Source: Phylloscopus collybita (taxonomy: Eukaryota > Chordata > Aves > Passeriformes > Phylloscopidae). Taken from it: a stretch of 64,000 nucleotides of DNA. Made by a program: the position numbers and the translations under genes. Position 1 is the stretch's first letter, and every line of letters begins with the position of its first letter. This document shows positions 1 through 12,400 of this stretch, piece after piece. The DNA is taken from contig JAJNNQ010000027.1 of the NCBI GenBank assembly GCA_027886175.1, forward strand, positions 8,136,001-8,200,000, read 5' to 3'. The notes beneath the pieces are model-generated. The model ran no database searches. It worked only from the letters and a program-made list of their open reading frames with translations, and had not been told where the DNA came from.

Positions 1-458
1 CTGCAAGGAGAAGGCCAAATTCACACTCAATTATGTGGATAAGCTGATTACCAGAGATTGCTACAGAATTCATACCTGAGGGTGCTGCAGGCAGCACTGC
101 CTGAAGAAATGTAGGTGAGCTATGAACACACTACCTTCAGTCAGCTCAAACATGGGCAGCCCTGTGCTTGGAGTGGAGCATGCTGAAGATGGACCAATTC
201 CAACCCTGTCTACCTCCAATTTGCCATGAAATTATAATGTAATAATTTTACTTCCATGTACCTCAGCATTAACACTTTTATAAAAGGGATTCACCTCACT
301 GACCATGGATGACACACCACATGGAAGGTATTTGGGGACTATGCCTCACCAAACATGAAGAATTGCTAGGACAGCACCTGCACCCCAGATATTTTCCACT
401 CCTCCCACCCAGCCCAGCAGTCTCCCAATGGAAGAGAAGGCATGTGGGAATTACTCAC

Positions 459-3400
459 AGATAACTGCTGAAGCAGCACATCGATCCCATCCAGCTCCCC
501 AAGCAATTCTCTGTTGTCTAGACGGAGGTGGGGGGAAGGGGGAAAAGAGAGAGAAAAATGAAGCTAACTGTCAGATTTTACAGCCATCTAACACTGATAC
601 ATCAGCAAACAAAATCAATATGGCTTGACAGTGCACAAAAGCTGCAGAGAAAAGAGAGAGTGGAGGTAACGGAGCACATGGGGGAGAGTTAAGCCAGCAA
701 AGGAGAGCTGGAGGAAGAAAAGGGCTGCTGTGATCTGAGAGAAGCCTGGATTCTGCCCTCACTGACAGAGATATGGCAGGCATGGCTCACCATCATTATT
801 CTGGAGCAGAATCGCCAGCACCTCACTGCAGTACAGCTTGTTGGCATCAAAAGGCATCTTAGCCTGTCAGGGAAGGAACAAGAGACCCATCAGGGCACGG
901 CCCTCAGCATCTCACTGATTTGAAGAACCCATTAATCAAATCACCAAATGTATGAGCAGCACTTGAAATAAAACCAACTGCAGTAAGAATGCTAAAGAAG
1001 TCATAATGAAACAAAAATGATGAATTTGAACCCCCCCCAAAAAATCCCTAGAGTGGATTCTGAACTGGATACAATGTTTTTGCATCCTGCCAAAGCTGCT
1101 TCATTTACAGAAACAGACTGAACATTAACCAATCAGATAATTACACAATCTGGTTTACTGAGAGATTCATAAAATAAAACAAGTTTAAAAATCATCAGCT
1201 ACCACTATTTATATTCCACTGTTCAAGAAGAGAAAAAGCAGAAGTCCTAGGCTTAAAACATAGAATTTGTCACCCAGTTTTCTCCCCAAACACACAACTC
1301 CCTGCAGCTTGATGGACAGTCCTGCCCATGCAGGGCTGCTGGGCCAATCATCCCACCCTGCTGCCATGGAACAGAGCACGGTGTGCAAGCACCATGAACA
1401 CACAGAAGCATGGAAAGCAGGAAGACCCCAAACACCGCCAAGTATTGACTTTAAATAAAGCTTTTCGTTCCAAATGAACTCTGTAGAGGACAGTATTTAC
1501 AGCAACCAGCTGACACCTCCAGGCAGACCATGGAGGAAAGGGAAAGGTGCTCAGTGCTGTAGAGCCCTGCCAGCTTCTGCCATGGGGTGACCAACTGCTG
1601 CCCTGCAAATTCTGGGAAACAACATTCTGATCTCCCAAGACTGCACACATCATCAAACCTTGCTTGTGTCTGCAGAAGTGAGCTATGAGCTCTCCACCTG
1701 AGCTTTCTGATGCAGCTCTGACAGTTACAATACAATTATAAGACCTGAAATGCTGTCAGGAAACAGAAATCCATGCCCTGTGCTGTGTGCCAGATGTCCT
1801 CATCACTGCCCAGACACGACCCTGATCTTAAAACTCATCCCACGGACATTCCACAGCAGCTCTACCCAGCTGCCGAGATCCTGGGTTAATCCCAAACACA
1901 TCTGTCAGGGCAAGAGATTCAAGACCAAGTGCTGCCAAGAGCCAAAGCACCTGGAGAGGAGTTCATCAGCTCCCCACAACCCTGTGCAGGCAAGAAAAAG
2001 CCCTGATTGATCCCACATCCCAAATCCAGGGGTAACACAGCAGGAAACAAAACAGACGCACTCTGCACAAGCTTGGAATGCCGCTGAGCATTCTTATTCT
2101 GTGGCACCAAGCAGGGGAATCCTAGTTGGGATTATTTTGCTTTCCCAAGTTTCTCAGTCTTTCAGCTGCCACAGCAATTCCAAGGCAGGCAGCAATACCT
2201 ACTTGCCAAGACTAAAATTAACTTCACTTTTTCTTTTTAAGCAAAGGACATAATTATGTTACTACCTGTAGTGAGAAATTACAGATTACTTCTGCTAACA
2301 AGGATGTGAAGTGCACAGAGGGGTATCTGCACTTACACAGCTGATGGAGAATTTCTGGAACTCAGAGGCTTTCTAATCATACAGACATTTAAGCATGGAA
2401 GTGCTAATGCCTTACTGACAGGTTAGAGAACAGACAGAATTTCTTTGCTATATTTCCTTTACTATTTCTGTGAGAGGGCTGAACTATCCACTCTTTTTCT
2501 ACAGCATTTTTCAGTGAATGTTTAGACATCTTTTCACACAAGACAGAGTTGAAGTGTGTAACTCGCTGTCACAGGATGCAGTGTATGAAAAGCAGCTTTT
2601 AATTTAAAAGACAATTAGTTGAGCTCAAAGCAAAAACTGCCCCCAGCAGCATTTAAACACAGACATCACTTAAAACTTGAAAAAGTGTCAGAAATGTAGG
2701 AAGCTAAGGCCATTAAATGGTTAATATTAGTATCCCCTCTCACTGGTCAGCTTTTATAGTCCTACATATCTCACATATGGAAATCCAACATATATGAATC
2801 ATATGAAAAGATAAAGGAGAAATTTCTACTGCAAGACATTTATAAAGACAAGACCAAAGTGCGTCTCTTTAAACTAAAACTGCTGAGAACACAGACCTGA
2901 ACTATAACATTTTGTCCTTAACTGGGCTTTTACACAAGCAAGCACAACTGGCTTTTCTTTAGCTAGCTTTTGTGCTAACTGGTCTGAAGAAGGAAAGTGA
3001 GAAATCAGCTCACCTTCAGCCTCTTGAGCAGCCACTGCATGAGGCCCTGCTGTGCAGCCTCCGTGCACATCTCCGGCCGGAACTCTGCCATGTTCTCCAC
3101 GATTCCTGGGGAGAAAGACACAGAAAACAGATGGTTTTCCCCACCGAAAATTACAAACTTCGTGTTTGCAGTCTCTCTCATTCTTACAGTCCTCGGAGAT
3201 TGCAATCCCCAAGGACTGCAAGGTGTGGGTGATTGTCTGACTGCAGCAATGGCACCACCCTGCAATGATTCTGTGCTGTGCAAAGATCAGGGAGCAGAGA
3301 GGCAGTTATTTCCTTCCATGAATTGCAAATGTTTTACTACCTGAATGTTAAATACATTGTCAAGACAGAAACAAAGTATAGCTCACAGAAATGTTCACAT

Positions 3401-6400
3401 GGACAGTGGAGCACTTTCCTGGAGGTTTTTAAAAGCTGTGTAGATGTGGCACTTCAGGACATGGTTTAGTGGTGGCCTTGGCAGTGCTGGGTTAATAGCT
3501 GGACTCAGTGATCTTAGAGAGCTTTACCAACCTAAACAGTTCTGTGATTGCCTCTGGTGCAATGCAGTGATCCATGTATCTGCACCTCCCAATACAACTG
3601 GTTTGAGAGGAGGCAACTTTCATGCAGCCATGGGACAAACTCTGGCTCCAGGACGATTCCAAGTTGTGCTTGAGTAAAAGCTGTACCAGATCTTGTATGG
3701 GAGTGTTGGCAGTCCAAGGGAAAAAGAGGAGGGGGGGAAAGGAAGGGATAACTCATCCCTTGGTAGAAACCACAGAAAGAAGCAAGGGGCTGTGCAGCAG
3801 CCACTTACCCAGGGTGTTGTGGACACCATCAGCTTCCTCTTTCACACTTTCATCCAAGCGCTCCAAATTCTGGACCAACAAGGCCACAACCTGACCCTCC
3901 ACCTAAACCCCCAGGGTCATGGAAAAGATAAAAAGTTTAAGAAACAAGACTGAAAAGAAGACGATGAAGGAAACATGCTGACAGACATGATCAGAAGACA
4001 TGAATAACCCTGCTGTAAAATCTCAGAGGAAGCAACGGAATCATCATGTAAATCTGTCATTATGTTTCTCCTAATTAATGAAACAAGTTTTGTGTTTCAG
4101 ATTAAATAGAAAAGCATCAGAAAGTAAACATGTACCTTGTCACATTTCCTGAACCAGCCTGACTGGTCTATAATCCCTCAGAATTCTAAAGCACCAGGCT
4201 CACAAACCAGTGTGGACAGAACTGTCAGCTCTGCAAGCAGCTCCACTCCCAGCTGGTCACTGCTCCCTGACTATTGCTGCTGGACCTTCTACCTAATAGG
4301 TACAGAAACCTGACAGAACAATGTTTACACTCATAGACCCAAACCCAAGAGTTGAACCATCACCAGCTGAAGTCCTGCAGTTAAATCCTCTCAAAATGAC
4401 TGCACCAAGTTGACTTCAGTGAGTTAGGGAAAACCAGAGAGGCAGGGGGGAGTCCCTGAATCACAGTACACCTTTTAAACTGGAATTGCAAAGAGTCCAG
4501 CTTGACTGGCAAACTTTCCATTGTGGACATGAGCTTGGAACAGTTAAATGAAACAACATTACCACTTCAAACACTCTTAATCAGCTTTGGGCCCGGTAAA
4601 TATGTGGAAAAACCACATATATGGGCTGCTGCAGAAAACAATGCGACAATCTTCAGATACCCTACAACCTTTTACCTACTTTCTTAAAAAAAAAAAAACA
4701 AAGGCAATCTAAAAAGCAGATATCTAAACATTTCTCCCAAGATAGGCCTGACCTGTTTCTTTCAAGCAGGACAATGAAGCCTGTAAACATGGCTATTATC
4801 AGTGGACTGGTGACAATGAAAACAGAGAAAGAACTTCACTTGATTTACTACCTCTCCACATATTTTACAGAAAACATCTTCTCTAGCAGCTCCTCTCTCC
4901 CGTTTCATTCACCCAGCAATCTCCCCACCAAGGCAGAGTAATTAACAACAGCCCAGAGGCCAGCTGGAGGAACTGGGCTCTGGGCACTGTCATTAACCTT
5001 TGGAAGGTAACATTATAGTGACTGGACAAGAATGATTGTAGGAAAAAACAGAGCAGCCAAACAAAGCAAACAAAAGAATGCCTGTCTTCCAAATTCCCTG
5101 TCTTCCAAATTCAACACAATAGTTACAGAACCAGACACGGCCATAGCAAACCTCAAAGGCAGCAATTCACCAGCTCTAAGGTAGAACAGACCTGTAAAAC
5201 TCGTGTTTGGCTGGGCATCACCTCTCTGGAGGGTTTGATATCCCCCTTTTGCAGCTGTGGAGCAGGAGGCATCCAGCACAAATACCAGGAAAAGGGGAAA
5301 TCCACCCCCACAGAGGCCAAGAGGCACTCAGAGAGTTAACTGTGCAGGGAACACTTAATACCAACCAATGCATCTCCTACCCACCTAGGTAATTTTCTGG
5401 GTTGGTTCACTCTCTATGCCTTACTTCTGGATCCTCCTCCACCCTTAAAGTTTATTTGCCCTGCTACATGAAAACTTTCAAGTTTTTACTTCTTGTTAAG
5501 AAAAAAACCCCACTGCCATCGACAGATGCCCCAGTTCAAGCCCAGATTTTTGGGTTTGAAACAAGAGTTACTGGGTAAAAGACAACCAGTCTCCCGTGCA
5601 AGAGGTGAGACTGGAAGATCACAGCAGCATCACTGTCGTTTGGGTAACAGTCCCTGCCACAAACTTCAGCTTTCCATGAGTGAACCCAGATCACCCTTTT
5701 CCACAGGAGAGAAGGGAAATGCAAATAAAGCTCCTGTTTTCAATGGGACACTGTCCAAGTCATAAATATTATTACTTCATTCTCCCTCCCTGCACCAAAA
5801 AATCTCCCAGCCCACACAAATTTTGCAATATGACAGCGTTCCTTCCAAAAAAGAAGTGGTGCAACAACGTGCAAATGGTGCAACCACCCACTCCCAAATT
5901 CTAACATTTCATCAAAAACAGCCATCGTGGTCTCAGGTTCAGAACAGCCTTCTCCTGGCTATCTCCATCATAATGTTGGCAGCAAAGACACCCAGAACTG
6001 CAGAAAGCAGGGTGGGTCACTGTTCATTCCTGGGCTGAGGCAGATCTTGAGGCACTGAAATAATCTGGGGTTTCCTACTTACAAGAGCATCTATGAGGAC
6101 TTCAGCTCCTTCTTCACTCTCATGGAGAGTATCAATATCAGTCAGCTCTTGCAGCAAGTCAACCACAGCTATGGAAACATGTGCTGGGTGTTAAGGACAA
6201 CCAACAGGGAGGCAAACACATTTAGTATCAATAGCAGATGGCTCTTAGGCCAGTGTGTTCATGACACTACGCCAAAGCAACTGGCAACACATTACCAGTG
6301 AGGTGACCCAATGCATTACAATCACAGCAGCAGGGCACAGGAGCACACAGACTTCTCCAGCAGACCTTCCCCACTAAAATTAGGCAATCTGAACAATTAG

Positions 6401-9400
6401 GAATGATAAAAACAAACATGATTCTGTGCTTACTGTATCAGGAAATTTTACTGTTTCTTCATGTTAGTTACTTATTTTTCAAACATGCTGGAGTTGGTCT
6501 AACGAGGCACCGTCTTGCATTGTAAAGACTGAACACAAGCAAAGAGAAATGAGTTATAAGAATGTGATTTGGGTATTCTGCTCTCAGTGATAGCCCTGCT
6601 AACCTGATACACACACACACTCAACCAGGGCATCACTGGCAGCAGGAGCATCACCCCCCTCTGCCCAGCCCAATTAGGGCAGCACACTCCTCAAACCGCA
6701 GCCCTCGCAGGAACAGCAGAGCTTCTGCCAGCCCAATTTTCACTCATTAACTCTGAGCTGCATAACACACAGCTCCCCTGCCTGCTGCACAGCTCCCTTG
6801 TACGACAAGACGTATTCCAGCTCATTAGATCCACTTCCCTATTCTCTCAGACACACTGATCAATCCTGCCCACGTCCCAGGGGCAGAGCAGGAGAGGCGG
6901 TTTTCTGCATGTCCTAAATAACCATTCTGTGATGGATCTCTCTCAAGTGCCCAGGCTGACAAACCTGCTTCCAGGTCTCCTATTTGTGCATTTGCTCAGA
7001 CAAACAAGCAGAAACAGGAAAAGTATTTTCATCTGTCTTTTCTTAGCAAGGTTCAGCCGTGTGCTGGGGTTGGCTGGAGAGGTGAGCTCTGCAGAGAGAG
7101 CCCAGGCCTTCTGCTGGACAAGCTGCAGGCGAGTCACCAGTGTGTCACTTCAGCCAGGTGTGTGGAGAGAAATGTGAATTGGCAGGGACAGATTGCGCCT
7201 GCGGAAGACGATCGAGCTGTAACGGGGCAGGGCCAGGCACATCTCTCTCCAAGATAACCCTTATCGCAAGGTCACAGACCCCTCTCTCTTCCCCTACATA
7301 CCAGTACTTTTCCACTACCCTTAAGAAACTAGTAAGACCCCCTATGACGTGGCAGAACCCAGAAGGTACTTAAACCCTGTGTTTTAGATAATAAACGCAT
7401 TTTGACGAATACACCATGTTGGTGCCTTAGTAAGTCATTCTGTCCGAACCTCACGCCCTAGATCGTGACGGTCGTGTCCTCACCGAACCCGGGCCACCAA
7501 GATGATGGCTTTATAAGCTGCAACATATTTGGTGCCGAAAGCCCGGGACTGGAGCCTGGGACACGGGAGACGCCTGGACGGTGAGAGACGGCGGTACCAG
7601 GGATTCTGGAATACCGTGGAGGAAGCAGGGGACGCCCTCAGAACCAGTAATCGCCGATGGAGTCGATTATTCAGGTTGTAAAAATTATGGAGGAGAGGTG
7701 GGGAATACGCTTAGAGCGAAAGAGTTTAAATCTTGCTATTGCAAGACTTACAGATTTGGGCACAATTCAGCGGCCCGTTGATATATTGGACCCAGAGAGA
7801 TGGCAGAATTATACAATTGCCCTCGCGAATGATACAATATCTACCGGCAGCGGGAAAGCCCTCAAAGCGTGGGGAAAGGTAGAAACGGCTTTGAAAAAGG
7901 CGAGGGAGGAACAAGAGGCATGGAGCGCGGTGAAAACATGTTTATTTACCGTCTCGCGGCAAAAGGAGAGGGGGGGTGGATTTGCGGCACCCACGGGACC
8001 CCCGGGGAATGCTCAGCCCCGCGGCGGGAGCGAACGGGAGGGGGACGCATTGCACCCTCCCCAAAATCCATGCCCAGACACCCCGAACCCTGGGGGGGAC
8101 TTTCCAGCTGTCCCACGGGACCCCCCGGACCCGGGGATCCCTCCAGAGCCCCCCGAAAGTGCCGCGATTCATTCGTCCATGTTCCCTCCCCACGCCCCTC
8201 CGCGCGGTTTGGACCCATCCGATACCGGCAGGTTGGCGAGTCCGGGGACGCGGCCGCCGCTGCGCGCGCGGGACACCAGCCGCCCTCCGGAACCCGGGAA
8301 GGGGCTTGCGACTGCCCCGGCCGCCGAGCCGGAGCCGCGGGGGGGGGGCGAACCGCGATCCGTTTGGGAGGAACTCGCGCAAGAAGCCAGAGAGATAGAA
8401 AAAGAAGCCCGCTCCGCGTCGGGGTCGGCGGCGCCGGGGCCGCCTGCGCCGCATCCGCGCGGCGCCGCCGCTGCCGCGTCCGAGTCGGCAGCGCTGGGAC
8501 CGGGTACTCCGCGATCGCGCTGTGCCGCCGCCCCTGCGCTGGGACCAGCCGCGCCGCCGCCGCCATATTGGCAAGATGGCGACCGCGACCCGAGCTGGGG
8601 GCGGGATCACCGGCCACATGGCGCCGAAAACGCGGAAGTGCGGCTCCGCGCGGGGACGCATGCGCGGGAGGGAGGCTCGGACGTTCCGGTTTATATTGCG
8701 CAAGCGCGGGAGAGCGAGGAAACGCGCACGCGCGGCTGGAAATCGTCTCCAAGGTCATTTTACAAAGAAAAGACCCCCTCTGGGGGGGGGCACCACGCGC
8801 GCGAGGGGCGGGGATGGGACGGCCCCCAGAAGGCGTGCCGGCGCCGCCCCCGAGAGGCGGGGAGAGCCCACCCCCGAGAGGCGGGACGGGGCAGAGCCCG
8901 GGAGGCGGGCGAAACCCGCCCCTGGGAGGCGGGACGGGGACGAAGCCCGACAAAAAGGCGCAGCAAGCCGGAAGTGTGCCAGCAGTCGACTTCCGACTGC
9001 GAATGGGATTACAACTCAGACGCTAGTCTTACCGAGAGCTCCGAGACTAGCACAGAATCTGAGTTGGAAATAGTAGAATTCACGGATTTTTTACCAAAAC
9101 CGAGCAAAGCTTTTTACAATACAGGGGAAGCAACACAATATAAGCTTACTGACTGGGGAAAGATAAAGATAGCTTGTTGCTAGAGGACAAGCCAGCCCAA
9201 GTTACTACCCACATCAGCCGTTCAGGTGGGTCATGAGACACCTAACCAGTGGTAAGGTGCTCAGAGACGTCACCACACCAAACGCTCCATCTTTCGTGCT
9301 CCGTTTTACAGATTTATTTCCAGGACAACCAAAGGTAATTCCTAGGTCTCCACACTCATCACAAATGTATCTATCCTATTGGTGCCCAGCTTCAAACCCA

Positions 9401-12400
9401 GGGAAAAGCTATTGTAATGTACCTGGGTGGGGATACTGTGGGCATTGGGGCTGTGAAACCATTGTTACAGATGCCAGGCCGTCAGGGCCTGGGTGGGACC
9501 CACCAGCCCCCGACAAGTTCCTACAGTTCTCATGGGCACCGGCAGGTTGCAAACCACCTCTTTTTTCACACGGAAGTTCCTACCGAAACAGTTATAAAAT
9601 CCCCAAATTCCGAATTTGTATATATTACAACATGACGGTCTTGCAGCCTGATGATTTTAGTTGGACGGTGGGAAGGACATGGACAGTGGTCATTCAAAAG
9701 TCGAAAGAGTGGGTGAATGTGCAAATTACCAGGCTCCAACCATCGGCACCCCGAGCGGTTGGACCCAACAAGGTGATTAAAAGCACACAGACAGAGAAAA
9801 ACATAACTTACCCCAAAATCCTACCCACGACTGTCACCGAAAACCAGGACAGTGATGAGAAACCTTTCCAGATAGGCCGTTCAGCTAAGTCAGACCCAGA
9901 CCCAATCCTTCGTATGTTAGATGCTACCTTTTTATCCCTGAATGAATCTAATCCTGACCTAACTAACTCCTGTTGGCTTTGCTATGAGGTTCAACCCCCC
10001 TTTTATGAAGGAGTTGCTGTAAATACCTCATTCACTTATTCCACAGCCGATGCCCCACACCAATGCAGATGGGACACACCTCGCAGAGGTATCACCCTGA
10101 GTCAGGTCTCAGGTCGGGGCAGGTGCTTTGGCAATCCAACCCTAGCCAAGCGAAAAGGAGATGTTTGTGCCAAAATTGTAAAGCCCAACAGAAAAAACAA
10201 CAAGTGGGTTGTCCCAGCTTCATCTGCAATGTGGGTTTGTCAGAGGTCTGGAGTGAGTCCCTGTGTGTTCCTCCCCAAGTTCAATGATTCTAATGACTTC
10301 TGTGTCCAAGTTCTGATTGTTCCTAGGGTCCTGTACCATTCTGATGAAGAAGTGTACAGCCTTTTCGAAGAACCCAGCCGTCTTCGCAAAAGAGAAATAA
10401 TAACAGGAATCACCATCGCAATGCTGCTCGGTTTAGGAGCAGCTGGAACGGCGACGGGTGTCTCGGCCCTAGCAACACAGCACCGAGGACTGTCTCAGTT
10501 GCAGATGACCATAGATGAGGACTTGCAGAGGATCGAGAAATCCATTTCCTACCTGGAGAAGTCAGTCTCTTCACTCTCAGAAGTGGTTCTGCAGAACAGG
10601 CGCGGACTAGATCTCCTGTTCATGCAACAAGGAGGTCTGTGCGCGGCCCTGAAAGAGGAGTGCTGCTTTTACGCAGACCACACTGGAGTCGTCCGAGACT
10701 CGATGGCAGAGCTCCGAAGCAGACTGGCTCAGAGACAAAAAGATAGAGAAGCTCAGCAGGGCTGGTTCGAATCCTGGTTTAACCAATCTCCATGGTTAAC
10801 CACTTTAATTTCTTCCTTAGTAGGTCCATTGGCAATGTTACTTTTAACTGCCATCTTCGGACCATGCCTGCTGAACAAAATAGTCTCATTTATCAGAGCC
10901 CGCGTGGAGCAAACTAACATTCTGTTCATGCACCAACATGAAATGCTGTGAAATTGCCAGTCACAAGCTTTTCTAAGCTTGCCTGGCAGAAAACTTACTC
11001 AGGTTTCCCAAACTCCTTCTTCCTTTTTTGCTAAATACTAACCTTCTACCTCATTTTAGTACCCATATACATATATGCATGATTAAGTAGTAGCCTTCTA
11101 CCTCATTTAGTATCTATATATATATGTGTGTATAACTACCTCGTTTTTTTTTTGTGATAGAGGGAGGGGGAGATGTGGAGAGAAATGTGAATTGGCAGGG
11201 ACAGATTGCGCCTGCGGAAGACGATCGAGCTGTAACGGGGCAGGGCCAGGCACATCTCTCTCCAAGATAACCCTTATCGCAAGGTCACAGACCCCTCTCT
11301 CTTCCCCTACATACCAGTACTTTTCCACTACCCTTAAGAAACTAGTAAGACCCCCTATGACGTGGCAGAACCCAGAAGGTACTTAAACCCTGTGTTTTAG
11401 ATAATAAACGCATTTTGACGAATACACCATGTTGGTGCCTTAGTAAGTCATTCTGTCCGAACCTCACGCCCTAGATCGTGACGGTCGTGTCCTCACCGAA
11501 CCCGGGCCACCAAGATGATGGCTTTATAAGCTGCAACACAGGTGTCACCTCAGCAGAGTGTCACTGCAGTGACAAAGGCTAATCACACACTGCACTGCAC
11601 CAGCAAGAGCAAAACCAGCAAGTCAACAGAAGGAATTCTTATCTTCTTCTTGGCACTCATGGGGCAACTTGCAGAATATTTTGCTCAGTTGTGGGCTCTC
11701 CCAATAAAAGAGAGACCTTGACATACTGGGCTTGGGAGAGCAGAGGACCACTGAGGTGGTCTGGGGGTTAATACATGATGGATGACGACAAATTGAGGGA
11801 ATGGCATTTCATCAAATTGTGGGAGAGAAAGCTCATGGAGGAATCAGTGGAAGATTTCTACTGTCTCCTGGGTGCTACAAAGATAACTGAACCAGGTTCT
11901 TTTGAGAGTGCACAGCGGAGAACTCAGCAGAGTTCATCATGGAGGGTATTCATGTCTGGGAAGCTTCTGCTGAGGTTTGCAGTCAGAATATCAGCTGTCC
12001 TATAAAATCTAGGAGATAGTAAAGAAAAGCCTTGCTTGAAGCTTTCATGTCTTTCATTTATAAAATCTTGTTGGTGATCATCTTTCATTCACATGTTTTG
12101 TGTAAAACTATATGAATCATTCAGCAGATTATTTGCTCCCCCTGGACATTGTTTTTGTCTCCTCGCATTAGTCCCTCAAGACACCACATTTATATCACAT
12201 CTGAAGAGCCATTTGTTCAGTTCTCTCCTTGAAGAACTCATTTTAAAAAATATTTTCCCATTTGTTTTAACAAAACATCATTAGAAAACCTGAGCTGTAT
12301 CAATTCAGTTTTATGTCTAGATGCTTCACTTTAATAGTGCTTCTACCCTGTACGTGAGCAGCAGCAGTCTCTGCTTCCAACGGAGCTCAAAACACTTCAG

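Larger units (their letters stand above)
7161..11538 (+). mobile_element. Young endogenous retrovirus, pol-less, with gag remnant and open env
   Basis: Order: 5' LTR (7161-7525), primer-binding site (7530), gag N-terminal frame (7657-9183) containing a GC-rich segment, env (9233-10951), polypurine tract (11159-11173), 3' LTR (11174-11538). The two 365-bp LTRs appear identical base for base and are flanked by a perfect 6-bp target duplication, so integration was recent. Most of capsid, nucleocapsid, protease, reverse transcriptase, RNase H and integrase are absent, so it must have been copied by another retrovirus's enzymes. A likely splice donor is GACG|GTGAGA near 7580 and a likely env acceptor is TTCAG| near 9227. 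It lies antisense within CTNNBL1 intron 4. Confidence 0.95.

Noticed and set aside
7942..9073. Several long overlapping open frames on both strands in the GC-rich part of the provirus
   Set aside because: Stop codons are rare in such GC-rich DNA. The frames have no domains, and only the frame continuous with the matrix-like start is kept.
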